A stretch of DNA of 31,143 bases from CAZLYF01 sp964586835 (GTDB taxonomy: Bacteria > Bacillota > Clostridia > Christensenellales > Aristaeellaceae), in NCBI GenBank assembly GCA_964586835.1, contig CAZPIC010000028.1, positions 1 through 31,143 on the forward strand. The letters run 5' to 3'. The notes beneath the pieces are model-generated. The model made no database searches, was not told the DNA's origin, and saw nothing but the letters and a program-made list of their open reading frames with translations. A program made the position numbers and the translations under genes. Of this stretch, positions 15,523 to 22,760 are shown piece after piece (within the stretch, counting starts at the first letter, position 1; every line of letters begins with the position of its first letter).

Positions 15523-16281
15523 ATGAGGGCAAGAGCGCTGACAGCCATCCTGCTTGCAGCGTTGTTTCTTTTCACGGCAGCCTCTCCGCCCATGCTGGCG
15601 GAGAAGCTCATCACCCTGTACACCCACGGAGACCGGGACATCCCCCGCATTGCCATCACCGTGGACGACTGGAACAATCCAGAGCTCCTCCCCGCCTTCC
15701 TTGACAAGGCTGCGGAACATGGATGCCGCCTCACCCTGTACCCGGTGGGGGTCAACCTGAGGGAGTCCGACCGGGCATTGTGGCAGAGGGCCCTCGAAGA
15801 GGGGCACGAGCTGGGCAACCACAGCAATACCCATCGAAAGATGGCAGAATTGTCCCGCGACAGCATCCTCAAGCAGCTTGGCAACATGGAAAACAACCTC
15901 ACGACAGCGCTTGGGTATGAGCACCCGCTTAACACATTGCGCTACCCCTACGGGGACGGCAGGCGAAAAGGGACAGCAAGCGCCTTTGCCGCAGCCATTC
16001 GGGATGCCGGCTATGTGCACGTCGTGCTCTGGGATGTGGATGACGGAACGCCTAAGGAAATCCTCCGAAAGACAAAGAACGGCAGCATCATCCTGCTGCA
16101 TGGGAACCGCCGCAGTTTAACGACGCTTGGAAAGATATTGCCTGAGCTCGTCTCGCGGGGGTTTGAAATGGTCACGGTCAGCGAACTGCTGGGCCTGACA
16201 AAAACAGGGTGGGCAGAAAAAGAGGCGAGCGCCTCACAAGCCACCGAGCCGGAATCGGCTCCGACCTCTGCCGCTCCCTGA
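15523..16281 (+). CDS. Exported polysaccharide deacetylase (NodB domain)
   Basis: A secreted 252-residue carbohydrate esterase-4 family enzyme probably removes acetyl groups from cell-wall or exopolysaccharide amino sugars. The signal peptide (1-26) ends at MLA|EKL. The NodB motifs are present: TVDDW with Asp48 and Asp49 (usual form TFDDG), HSNTH with metal ligands His100 and His104, RYPYG at 140-144, and LLH with His193. The acidic, Ser/Thr/Ala-rich tail after about residue 230 (EKEASASQATEPESAPTSAAP) looks unstructured. GGGGAG lies upstream of the ATG at 15523. It is monocistronic: its own promoter precedes it and a strong terminator follows. The substrate, peptidoglycan or another polymer, cannot be told apart from sequence. 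Confidence 0.9.
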   Translation: MRARALTAILLAALFLFTAASPPMLAEKLITLYTHGDRDIPRIAITVDDWNNPELLPAFLDKAAEHGCRLTLYPVGVNLRESDRALWQRALEEGHELGNHSNTHRKMAELSRDSILKQLGNMENNLTTALGYEHPLNTLRYPYGDGRRKGTASAFAAAIRDAGYVHVVLWDVDDGTPKEILRKTKNGSIILLHGNRRSLTTLGKILPELVSRGFEMVTVSELLGLTKTGWAEKEASASQATEPESAPTSAAP

Positions 16282-16298
16282 GACCCTGCATCAGACAG

Positions 16299-16336
16299 AA
16301 AAGAACCGACACGAAAGCGCTGGTTCTTTTGTTTTG
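16299..16336. terminator. Bidirectional terminator between the deacetylase and rluD
   Basis: AAAAGAACC (16299-16307) pairs with GGTTCTTTT (16322-16330). T-rich sequence follows on the plus strand (TTTTGTTTT), and TTTTCTGTCT follows on the minus strand. The two genes converge here, so one hairpin can serve both. Confidence 0.85.
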
Positions 16337-16386
16337 GCTTTCTCCAGCTGCACGCCCCTTAAGAAAACGCGGTTCGCGCAGACAGG

Positions 16387-17307
16387 CTATGGCGAAGCAC
16401 GCAGGTCGGAAGGCCATTCGTCGGGAGACCAGCCCTCCGGAAGCCCAAAGGATGCATCCGGCAGCGTGAAAAAGCGCAGACGCTCCCGGCTGTCAGGGTG
16501 CACAAACGCCAGCAGACAGGCGTGCAGCATCAGCCTCTTTGCTTTAGGCGCAGACCTTGGGGCATAGATACGGTCTCCGAGGATGGGGTGCGACATGGAT
16601 GCCAGATGGACACGAATCTGATGCGTGCGCCCCGTTACCAAAAGGACGTCCAGGAGCGTTCGGTCACCCAAGCTCCGCAGCACGCGCCACCGGGTCAGCG
16701 CGTCGCGGCCATCCGCCCGGACGGCCATTTTTTTGCGGTCGGAGAGGCTGCGCCCGATGGACGTGTCCATCAGCCCCTCGTCTACGGAAAAGGTCCCGCT
16801 GACGACAGCCAGGTAGCGCTTTTCCACCTGCCGGGCCGCCAGCTGCGCGGACAGGGCCGCGTGGGCGGCATCATGCTTTGCAACCAGGAGAAGGCCACTC
16901 GTATCCTTGTCCAGGCGGTGCACAATCCCGGGTCGCCTCTCCCCGCCGATGCCCGACAGGCTGTTTAAATGATGGAGCAGGGCATTGACTAAGGTGCCGC
17001 GGTCGTTGCCGGCCCCCGGATGGACCACCATGCCCGCCGGCTTGACCACGATGGCGATCGCATCGTCTTCATAGAGGATGTGGATTGGGATATCCTCCGC
17101 AATCACTCCGGTTTCCACCACTTCAGGGATATCAAGCACCACTTTATCCCCAATATCCGGCCTGAATGACGGGCGAAGTTCCACTGTTCCCTCAACAGTC
17201 GCGCAGCCCTTGCGGATAAGGGCTGATGCGCGGGACCTGGACATCCCCTGAGACGCGAGGAGCACATCCAAGCGTTCACCGTTGCCGATGAACAGCCTCC
17301 TGGTCAA
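16387..17307 (-). CDS. rluD: 23S rRNA pseudouridine synthase, RluD family
   Basis: A 306-residue RluA/RluD-type enzyme isomerises specific uridines of large-subunit rRNA to pseudouridine. It has an N-terminal S4 RNA-binding domain (about 10-70, RLDVLLASQGMSRSRASALI) and a catalytic domain with HRLDKDTSG (130-138), where Asp133 is the nucleophile. TGRTHQIRVHLAS and the later GDRIY are also typical. The start is TTG at 17307, overlapping the lspA stop as TTGA, with AAAGGAG seven bases upstream; no ATG/GTG alternative has a site. lspA followed by an RluD-family gene is a common pair in Bacillota. The exact target uridines cannot be told from sequence. Confidence 0.92.
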   Translation of the reverse strand: MTRRLFIGNGERLDVLLASQGMSRSRASALIRKGCATVEGTVELRPSFRPDIGDKVVLDIPEVVETGVIAEDIPIHILYEDDAIAIVVKPAGMVVHPGAGNDRGTLVNALLHHLNSLSGIGGERRPGIVHRLDKDTSGLLLVAKHDAAHAALSAQLAARQVEKRYLAVVSGTFSVDEGLMDTSIGRSLSDRKKMAVRADGRDALTRWRVLRSLGDRTLLDVLLVTGRTHQIRVHLASMSHPILGDRIYAPRSAPKAKRLMLHACLLAFVHPDSRERLRFFTLPDASFGLPEGWSPDEWPSDLRASP

Positions 17308-17747
17308 GAGAACTCTCCTTTCGCGTGGCGCAGAAGGGACCAGGCTGTCAGCGCAGCACCTGCTGTGATGGCGATATCGGCAAAGTTAAAGGCGGGAAAC
17401 GAAACCGGGACCCACACGATGAAGTCGATCACGCCACCCCGAAAGACCCTGTCCAGGAGGTTCCCTGCAGCGCCTCCTACAAGAAACGACACTCCCAGCG
17501 CGAGCGTACCCTGAGGCCTCCGCCTGTAAAGAAAAAGGAAGGCGGCAGCCAGTGCGGGGGCTGACAGGGCCGCCAGCAGGCCCGGCCTTCCCTTCAGGAC
17601 ACCGAACGCGGCACCTGTATTAAAGACACCCTGGAGTCTCAGCAGTCCGGGGACAAGCAGAAAATTGGCTTCCTTCAAGAAATGCTTGGTCGTCTGGTCA
17701 AGGGCCACGACGAACAGCATGACGAACAGAGTGGTTTTAAACCGCAC
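17304..17747 (-). CDS. lspA: Lipoprotein signal peptidase (signal peptidase II)
   Basis: This 147-residue inner-membrane aspartic protease cleaves signal peptides from prolipoproteins. The conserved FNTGAAFG (42-49), GNLLDR with Asp99, and FNFADI with Asp124 provide the catalytic aspartates. Four hydrophobic segments fit the family. The start is GTG at 17747; a GGGGG tract lies about 11 bases upstream, a weak site. It precedes rluD with a four-base overlap and follows nfnB by 71 bases. Its presence shows that the organism makes lipoproteins, which makes the missing lipobox on all three binding proteins in this window more striking. Confidence 0.95.
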   Translation of the reverse strand: MRFKTTLFVMLFVVALDQTTKHFLKEANFLLVPGLLRLQGVFNTGAAFGVLKGRPGLLAALSAPALAAAFLFLYRRRPQGTLALGVSFLVGGAAGNLLDRVFRGGVIDFIVWVPVSFPAFNFADIAITAGAALTAWSLLRHAKGEFS

Positions 17748-17818
17748 GCGACTTTAACCCCCAGGCGCTTCGGGCCACCCAAAGGACAGACAGGGATACG
17801 GTGTCTGCGCCGCTGCCA

Positions 17819-19219
17819 TCATCCTGCGGCCGCCTTGGCGCGGATATATCGGTCCATAGCCCGGGCAGCCGTCTTTCCAGCGCCCATCGCCAGGATCACC
17901 GTAGCTGAGCCGGTCACGGCATCTCCGCCCGCGAATACGCCCGGACGGGAGCTCATCCCGTCCCTGTCCGTCACAATGCACCCGTAGCGATCGCACTGAA
18001 GGCCCGGAGTCGTCATCCGAACCAACGGATTGGCTGTTGTTCCGACAGCCACGATGACAGTATCCACCTTCAGGCTGAAACGGCTGTCGGGTTTCTCCAC
18101 AGGCCTTCGGCGCCCGCTCTCATCGGGCTCGCCAAGAGTCATTTCCACACAGTCAAGTCCCCTGACCCAACCCTGACCATCGGAGAGCACAGCGACAGGG
18201 TTGGACAGCGTCTTGAAGACAATCCCCTCTTCTTGGGCATGCCGCACCTCGTCCAGCCTCGCGGGGAGCTCTTTCATGCCTCTGCGGTATACGATAAAGA
18301 CCTCGCGGGCACCGATCCGGGCTGCGCTTCGCGCTGCGTCCATGGCGACATTGCCTCCGCCAATCACCGCTACCCTGGCGCCGGCCATGATGGGCGTCTG
18401 GCTATCAGGATGCCAGGCCTTCATGAGGTTGATGCGGGTTAAGTACTCATTGGCACTGTAGACCCCGTTGAGGGACTCGCCCGGGATGCCCATGAACTTG
18501 GGCAGACCGGCCCCACTGGCAATATAGACCGCCTCATACCCCATTGAAAAAAGCTCGTCAATGGTCAGCGTCTTGCCTATGACATTGTTGCAGGCAATCT
18601 CCACGCCCGCGCGCTGAAGGAGATCGACTTCGTGCATGACGACTGCCTTGGGAAGGCGGAACTCCGGGATACCGTATGTCAGAACACCGCCGGGAAGGTG
18701 CAAGGCTTCAAAGACGGTTACGCCATAGCCCATTTTGGCCAGTTCATCAGCCGCCGTCAAGCCGCTGGGACCGGCGCCCACGATCGCGACACGCCGTCCG
18801 TTGCTTACAGGCGGCTCAGGTTGCGCGGGTGCGTGCTCTCTTTGCCAGTCCGCGACAAAGCGTTCAAGGTGTCCGATCCCGACGCTTTCCCCTCGGGCTG
18901 CGCGCACGCAGAGGGCTTCACACTGTGTTTCCTGGGGACATACGCGGCCACAGACTGCGGGCAACGCAGTGGCTTCAGACAGGATGTCATAGGCGCCTTC
19001 CATGTCCCCCCGGGCGACGCAGGTAATAAATCCAGGGATATCAATGGCCACAGGGCAGCCGGCGACGCAGGGTTTTGCTCGACAGTTGAGGCAGCGCGAA
19101 GCCTCCTCGCGGGCCATTTCAAACGTATACCCCTGAGCGACCTCATGAAAGTCCTTCACCCTCTCCGCCGCGGGGCGCACCGGCATGGGCGTCTTCTTCT
19201 GTGTCATGTTTCTGGGCAT
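17819..19219 (-). CDS. nfnB: NfnB / GltD-type flavoprotein, NADP-binding subunit
   Basis: The 466-residue iron-sulfur flavoprotein is homologous to the small subunit of glutamate synthase. Paired with the next gene it should be NfnB, which bifurcates electrons between NADPH, NAD and ferredoxin. Two four-cysteine sets for [4Fe-4S] clusters are seen at Cys43/46/51/55 and Cys90/94/100/104. The FAD Rossmann motif GAGPSG is at 148-153, followed by LPGGVLTYGIPEFRLPK. The NADP-binding fold starts at VAVIGGGNVAMDAARSA, and GVFAGGD ends the FAD site. I chose ATG 19219, seven bases after GGAGGAG; the longer frame runs into nfnA. The start lies one base after the nfnA stop. A stand-alone glutamate synthase small subunit is the alternative, but no large subunit is nearby. 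Confidence 0.9.
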   Translation of the reverse strand: MPRNMTQKKTPMPVRPAAERVKDFHEVAQGYTFEMAREEASRCLNCRAKPCVAGCPVAIDIPGFITCVARGDMEGAYDILSEATALPAVCGRVCPQETQCEALCVRAARGESVGIGHLERFVADWQREHAPAQPEPPVSNGRRVAIVGAGPSGLTAADELAKMGYGVTVFEALHLPGGVLTYGIPEFRLPKAVVMHEVDLLQRAGVEIACNNVIGKTLTIDELFSMGYEAVYIASGAGLPKFMGIPGESLNGVYSANEYLTRINLMKAWHPDSQTPIMAGARVAVIGGGNVAMDAARSAARIGAREVFIVYRRGMKELPARLDEVRHAQEEGIVFKTLSNPVAVLSDGQGWVRGLDCVEMTLGEPDESGRRRPVEKPDSRFSLKVDTVIVAVGTTANPLVRMTTPGLQCDRYGCIVTDRDGMSSRPGVFAGGDAVTGSATVILAMGAGKTAARAMDRYIRAKAAAG

Positions 19220-19220
19220 C

Positions 19221-20063
19221 TCAGCGCTCCTCCAAGCTAAAAAGTTGGCAGGATTCGTCACGCGTGCGCCGCTCAAAATCCCCATACATCCCCGCTCGCC
19301 GGATGGCCTCATCAAAGTCGACCCTGTGGCCGTCAAAATCGGGACCGTCGACGCAGGCGAACTTCGTTTCGCCTCCCACTGTCAGCCGACAACCCCCACA
19401 CATCCCGGTGCCGTCCACCATGATCGTATTCATAGACACAACGGTCTTAATTCCATGGGTTTTTGTAAGCAGGCTTACATACTTCATCATGACCAAGGGG
19501 CCGATGGCGATGACCTCGTCATAGCGATGATCTGCGCTGATGAGCTCTTCCAGCGCATCGGTGACCAGTCCCTTTGCGCCGTAGCTGCCGTCGTCGGTGA
19601 CCACCCGCAGAAGGCTGCTGACCTTTCGAAACTCCTCTTCCAGGATCACCAGGCCCTTGGTGCGAAAGCCAATGATGCTGTGAACTTCGCAGCCTTTTTC
19701 ATGAAGGGCCTTCGCGACCGGATAGGCAATAGCACAGCCGACACCGCCCCCGACAACACAGACTTTTTCTAAGCCCTCCAACCTGGAAGGGTTCCCAAGG
19801 GGGCCGACAAAATCTTGAAGGCTCTCGCCTTCCACAAGCGTGTCAAGCTCCATCGTCCCCGCGCCGACGATCTGAAAGATGACGGATACGGTGCCCTGTC
19901 TCGGGTTGCTGTCAGCGACCGTCAGCGGAATGCGCTCAGAGTCCTCCCGTGCCCTCAGGATGACAAACTGCCCCACCTGCGCCTTGCGCGCCACAAAAGG
20001 CGCGTCGATGACAAGCCGGACTACGTCGCTGACGAGGTTCTCCTTCTTCACGATGCGATACAT
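19221..20063 (-). CDS. nfnA: NfnA / ferredoxin-NADP reductase subunit alpha
   Basis: A 280-residue FAD- and [2Fe-2S]-binding protein of the dihydroorotate dehydrogenase electron-transfer/sulfide dehydrogenase group is the NAD-binding half of NfnAB. The FAD region includes GQFVILRA and RIPLTVAD; the nucleotide-binding region starts VCVVGGGVGCAIAYPVAKAL (101-120). The iron-sulfur ligands are Cys222, Cys225 and Cys237 in MCGGCRLTVGGETKFAC. Only three cysteines lie there, with Asp217 just before, in keeping with an aspartate as fourth ligand as described for NfnA; that last point is from family knowledge. The ATG at 20063 follows GGAGGAAGAG; the longer frame lacks a site. It is followed by nfnB after one base and preceded by the capA-like gene by 51 bases. 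Confidence 0.92.
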   Translation of the reverse strand: MYRIVKKENLVSDVVRLVIDAPFVARKAQVGQFVILRAREDSERIPLTVADSNPRQGTVSVIFQIVGAGTMELDTLVEGESLQDFVGPLGNPSRLEGLEKVCVVGGGVGCAIAYPVAKALHEKGCEVHSIIGFRTKGLVILEEEFRKVSSLLRVVTDDGSYGAKGLVTDALEELISADHRYDEVIAIGPLVMMKYVSLLTKTHGIKTVVSMNTIMVDGTGMCGGCRLTVGGETKFACVDGPDFDGHRVDFDEAIRRAGMYGDFERRTRDESCQLFSLEER

Positions 20064-20114
20064 CTCTTCCTCCACATAAAACCTGTAACAGCCTGCCTGT
20101 TTTGTCACTCCGTC

Positions 20115-21200
20115 TCAGGAGTCCTCCTCGGGCGCAGGAATAAAATCCTGCAGCGCCCCAACGCCTTCCACAAAGGGACGCAGCGTAAAGCGCGTGTCCT
20201 TTTGAATCAGGGCGAGAGCCTGGGTGGCTTCCTTTCCAGATAAAAGAGCAGGCTGATAGTCATTGTAGTCGTCCGCTCCTGAAACCTTCGCTGGAATCAG
20301 GTTGAGGCGGTATCCCAGCCATTTCCCACTGGCGTCAAAGCTGAAGCTCAGCTGCGCGAGCGCTGTATGCCTGCTGCGCAGCTTGGCGTTGCCCCCAAAG
20401 CTGAGGTTGCCGAGGGAGTAGATCACCATCCGTCCGTCCATGATGCCAATCCCCTGAAGGACATGCGGATGATGTCCCACCACCAGGTCGGCGCCGTTTT
20501 TTATAAACCAGGCTGCCATGCGCTCCTGCTGCTTGTCATGGAGGGGGTCGTATTCCACCCCTCCGTGCATGCAGGCCACAATCACCTGGCAACCCGCCGC
20601 ACGCAGCTCTTCAAAGGTAGCCCGCAGCTGCGGCCGGCTGTTGACCCAAAACCCAATATAGGCTCCCGTGAACCCGATGCGTACGCCGTGCTTTTCAAAA
20701 ATATGGGTTTTAAAGGAATGCGGGGTCGACCCAAACCAGGCGGTTCCGCTCTCCTCAAGGGCGGTGACGGTGCTTTCAAACCCCGCTATGCCATAGTCCA
20801 TCGAATGGTTGTTGCCAAGAAAGGCCAACTCAACACCGCCCACAGGCAATATCTGCGCAAAGGCTGCAGGACCTCTGAAATTGTAGGTCTTTTGCACCCG
20901 ACCACTCTCTGAATCCGAGAACACGCCCTCTAGGTTGATCACGGTCAGATCGTCTGTGGAAAACAGCGGTGCCAGCTTCGCGAAGGGGTAAGCCATGCCA
21001 TAGCGCGCAATGTGGCTGTCAAAGGACGCCTCTGAAAAACGCGTTCTTTCCTCGGAACCCAGGGTACAGTCTCCGGCGAAGGTGATGAGGATCTCTGTAG
21101 TTTCCCCGCTTACAGGCGCGTGTTGCAAAGGCTCGGCCACAGTCGTCTCAAGTACGCAGATCCACAGTAAACTAAGAACAAACAAAAAACAGCGTCGCAC
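20115..21200 (-). CDS. Exported CapA-family metallophosphatase-like protein
   Basis: A 361-residue secreted protein belongs to the CapA (PGA_cap) family, which has a calcineurin-like fold and is named from capsule poly-gamma-glutamate synthesis. The signal peptide ends near TVA|EPL. Family motifs are FAGDCTLG, NLEGVFS, NFRGP, LGNNHSMDYG, ACMHGGVEY, GADLVVGHHPHVLQG and YSLGNLSFGG, including the expected metal-binding Asp, Asn and His residues. No capB/capC homologues are nearby, so a role in poly-glutamate export is not supported; the family is often a lone cell-surface enzyme of unknown substrate. The start is GTG at 21200 directly after GAGGAGGGGTT. It is first in the probable operon with nfnA, nfnB, lspA and rluD, with a promoter at 21233-21261. 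Confidence 0.88.
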   Translation of the reverse strand: MRRCFLFVLSLLWICVLETTVAEPLQHAPVSGETTEILITFAGDCTLGSEERTRFSEASFDSHIARYGMAYPFAKLAPLFSTDDLTVINLEGVFSDSESGRVQKTYNFRGPAAFAQILPVGGVELAFLGNNHSMDYGIAGFESTVTALEESGTAWFGSTPHSFKTHIFEKHGVRIGFTGAYIGFWVNSRPQLRATFEELRAAGCQVIVACMHGGVEYDPLHDKQQERMAAWFIKNGADLVVGHHPHVLQGIGIMDGRMVIYSLGNLSFGGNAKLRSRHTALAQLSFSFDASGKWLGYRLNLIPAKVSGADDYNDYQPALLSGKEATQALALIQKDTRFTLRPFVEGVGALQDFIPAPEEDS

Positions 21201-21232
21201 AACCCCTCCTCGCAGCTAACAGCAACAGGCTT

Positions 21233-21261
21233 ATTGTAGCGGGCGCGATTTTCGCTGTCAA
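21233..21261 (-). promoter_or_regulatory. Promoter of the capA-like/nfnAB/lspA/rluD operon
   Basis: On the minus strand a perfect TTGACA (21261-21256) and TACAAT (21238-21233) are 17 bases apart. It is back to back with the second T-box promoter, whose -35 box begins 19 bases farther on. Confidence 0.85.
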
Positions 21262-21279
21262 CGCTCCGCGACGCCCCTG

Positions 21280-21308
21280 TTGACAGGTTCTCCCCCCTGC
21301 GCTAAGAT
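21280..21308 (+). promoter_or_regulatory. Promoter of the second T-box operon
   Basis: A perfect TTGACA (21280-21285) and TAAGAT (21303-21308) are 17 bases apart. Transcription should begin near 21315, at the base of Stem I. Confidence 0.85.
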
Positions 21309-21314
21309 GCATTC

Positions 21315-21575
21315 GAAACCGATGAGGGGGAAGAGTACCCGGAAAGGTCCTGATGAAAGAGAGCCGCCGGCGGTGGAATGGCGGTGTTGGGGCATCCGGC
21401 GAATGGGCTTCCGAGGGCGGCTCCGAAAGGCCTATACAGGCAGCTAGGGGCTGACGGGATCCGTACCCGTTACAAAGGCGGCGTATGTGTTCGCATACGG
21501 AACGAGTGGGCTTTTTAGCCAAGTTGAGTGGTACCGCGGGGAACCGCCTCAAGCAGGTTGCTGGGGCGTTTTTTG
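21315..21575 (+). promoter_or_regulatory. T-box leader, predicted tryptophan specifier (UGG)
   Basis: This second tRNA-sensing attenuator folds as clearly as the first. GGAAG (21329-21333) pairs with CTTCC (21408-21412) below the specifier loop and CCGGA (21339-21343) with TCCGG (21395-21399) above it. The 5' side of the loop is AGTAC and the 3' side is CGAA-TGG-G, so the codon is UGG at 21404-21406. AGAGAG is at 21358-21363, with the GGTGGAAT distal loop at 21372-21379. CCGTTA is at 21467-21472. The antiterminator has TTGAG (21524-21528) with CTCAA (21548-21552), the UGGUACC bulge (21529-21535), and GCGG (21536-21539) with CCGC (21544-21547). It competes with the terminator at 21545-21574. 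Uncharged tRNA-Trp should induce the importer downstream. One caveat is that UGGU would pair with a bacterial tRNA-Trp discriminator G only by wobble. Confidence 0.9.
21545..21574 (+). terminator. Terminator of the second T-box leader
   Basis: CGCCTC (21545-21550) pairs with GGGGCG (21563-21568), with an inner AGCA/TGCT stem, followed by six T residues (21569-21574). The 5' arm is shared with antiterminator strand 21544-21552, so only one fold can form. Confidence 0.85.
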
Positions 21576-21722
21576 TTTGCCTCCAATACCACAAAGAAGG
21601 GGGTTGATCCGGTTGTACAAACGCAGTGCGCTTGTACGCGCGTGGACGGAAAGGTCGGCTCTCTGTCCGCCCCAAGGCGGACGGGTCTAACCTTTTTCAA
21701 AGAACAAACGAGGAGGATCTTC
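21576..21722 (+). other. Post-terminator leader of the tryptophan importer operon
   Basis: About 147 bases lie between the T-box terminator and the binding-protein start, against about 40 in the tyrosine operon. They contain a GTACAA/TTGTAC inverted repeat (21615-21620, 21632-21637) and a GTCCGCC/GGCGGAC stem with a CCAA loop (21665-21682). A T-run (21693-21697) follows the second stem, but ten bases too late for a normal terminator. No ORF with a ribosome binding site was found here. Confidence 0.5.
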
Positions 21723-22697
21723 ATGAAAAAACTCTTGTTGACCGTTTTGGTTCTGCTGTTCGCTCTTTCCGCTTACAACGGATTTGCAGGGGAAAAAACG
21801 CTCGTCATCGGGATTGCCCAGTTCGCCATACACGGGTCCCTTGACAACTGCCGCGAAGGTTTCATCGAAGGTCTGAAGGAAAGCGGATTTATAGAGGGGG
21901 AAAATCTGCGCTTCGAATACCAAAACGCACAGGCGGACATGGGCCTTGCTGCCCAGATCGCCTCCAACTTCGTGGACAACCGCGTCGACATGATCTGCGC
22001 CATCGCGACGCCGATGGCTGTCGTGGCGCAAAAGAGCGCCGACAGCCGCATCCCCGTGATCTACACCGCCGTTTCGGCCCCGATCGAGTCGGGCCTGGCC
22101 ACCCCTGACGGGCTGGGGGAGGGCGAGGTGACGGGAACCAGCGACGAGCTCCCTGTTGAAAAGCAGCTGGAAACCATCCGCGCGATGATGCCAAAAGCCA
22201 GGGTCATTGGCATCCTCCACACAGTCGGAGAAGTCAACAGCACCGTACAGCTACAGCAGTATAAGGATTTGGCCGGCGCGTTTGGCTTTGAAATCATCTC
22301 TGAGGGCATCAGCGTAGGCGCGGACATCCAGCTTGCGCTGCCGGGGCTGCTTAAAAAATCTGACTGTCTGACCATGCTGACGGACAACACCGTCGTACAG
22401 TATCTGGATATCGTCCTGGACGCCTCCGACGAAGCGGGCATCCCCGTGTTTGGCAGCGAGATCGAGCAGGTCGCCAGGGGCTGTGTGGCTGCCGAAGGGC
22501 TTGACTATGTCGCCCTCGGCAGGCGGACGGGCAACATGGCTGCCCGGGTCCTAAGGGGAGAGAAGGCGGGCACGATCCCCTTTGAAATCGTACGCGACAA
22601 CGCGCTCTACGTCAGCATCGAGTCCTGTGAACGCCTGGGCCTTGTGCTGCCGGACCTGCTGGCTGACCGTGCGCACTATGTCACTGCGCTGAACTAA
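21723..22697 (+). CDS. trpX: Aromatic amino acid ABC importer, substrate-binding protein (TrpX family; predicted tryptophan)
   Basis: This 324-residue exported TrpX-family binding protein is the second copy in the window. The signal peptide (Met-Lys-Lys, hydrophobic 4-16) ends near GFA|GEK and has no lipobox cysteine. The mature chain starts KTLVIGIAQFAIHGSLDNCREGF, then shows RFEYQNAQAD, MICAIATPMAV and CLTMLTDNTVV, in register with the first copy. Both share the IA(T)-rich ligand-cleft strand and TDNT motif, but most other positions differ, as expected if they bind different ligands. It follows a T-box reading UGG, hence the tryptophan prediction. The start at ATG 21723, after GAGGAGGATCTTC, is certain; an upstream in-frame extension to 21528 runs through the T-box terminator and is not coding. 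Confidence 0.9.
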   Translation: MKKLLLTVLVLLFALSAYNGFAGEKTLVIGIAQFAIHGSLDNCREGFIEGLKESGFIEGENLRFEYQNAQADMGLAAQIASNFVDNRVDMICAIATPMAVVAQKSADSRIPVIYTAVSAPIESGLATPDGLGEGEVTGTSDELPVEKQLETIRAMMPKARVIGILHTVGEVNSTVQLQQYKDLAGAFGFEIISEGISVGADIQLALPGLLKKSDCLTMLTDNTVVQYLDIVLDASDEAGIPVFGSEIEQVARGCVAAEGLDYVALGRRTGNMAARVLRGEKAGTIPFEIVRDNALYVSIESCERLGLVLPDLLADRAHYVTALN

Positions 22698-22708
22698 ACG
22701 AGGCACTT

Positions 22709-22749
22709 GGGCAGGGGACGGCTGCTTTCAGGGTAACCGTCTCCTGCTC
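22709..22749 (+). other. Intercistronic hairpin after the second TrpX gene
   Basis: GGGCAGGGGACGG (22709-22721) pairs over 13 positions with 22737-22749, including two G-U pairs, around a 15-base loop. The 3' arm abuts the AGGAGG ribosome binding site of the permease gene. No T-run follows. It occupies the same place as the hairpins at 9058 and 13634. Confidence 0.68.
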
Positions 22750-22760
22750 CAGGAGGAAGC

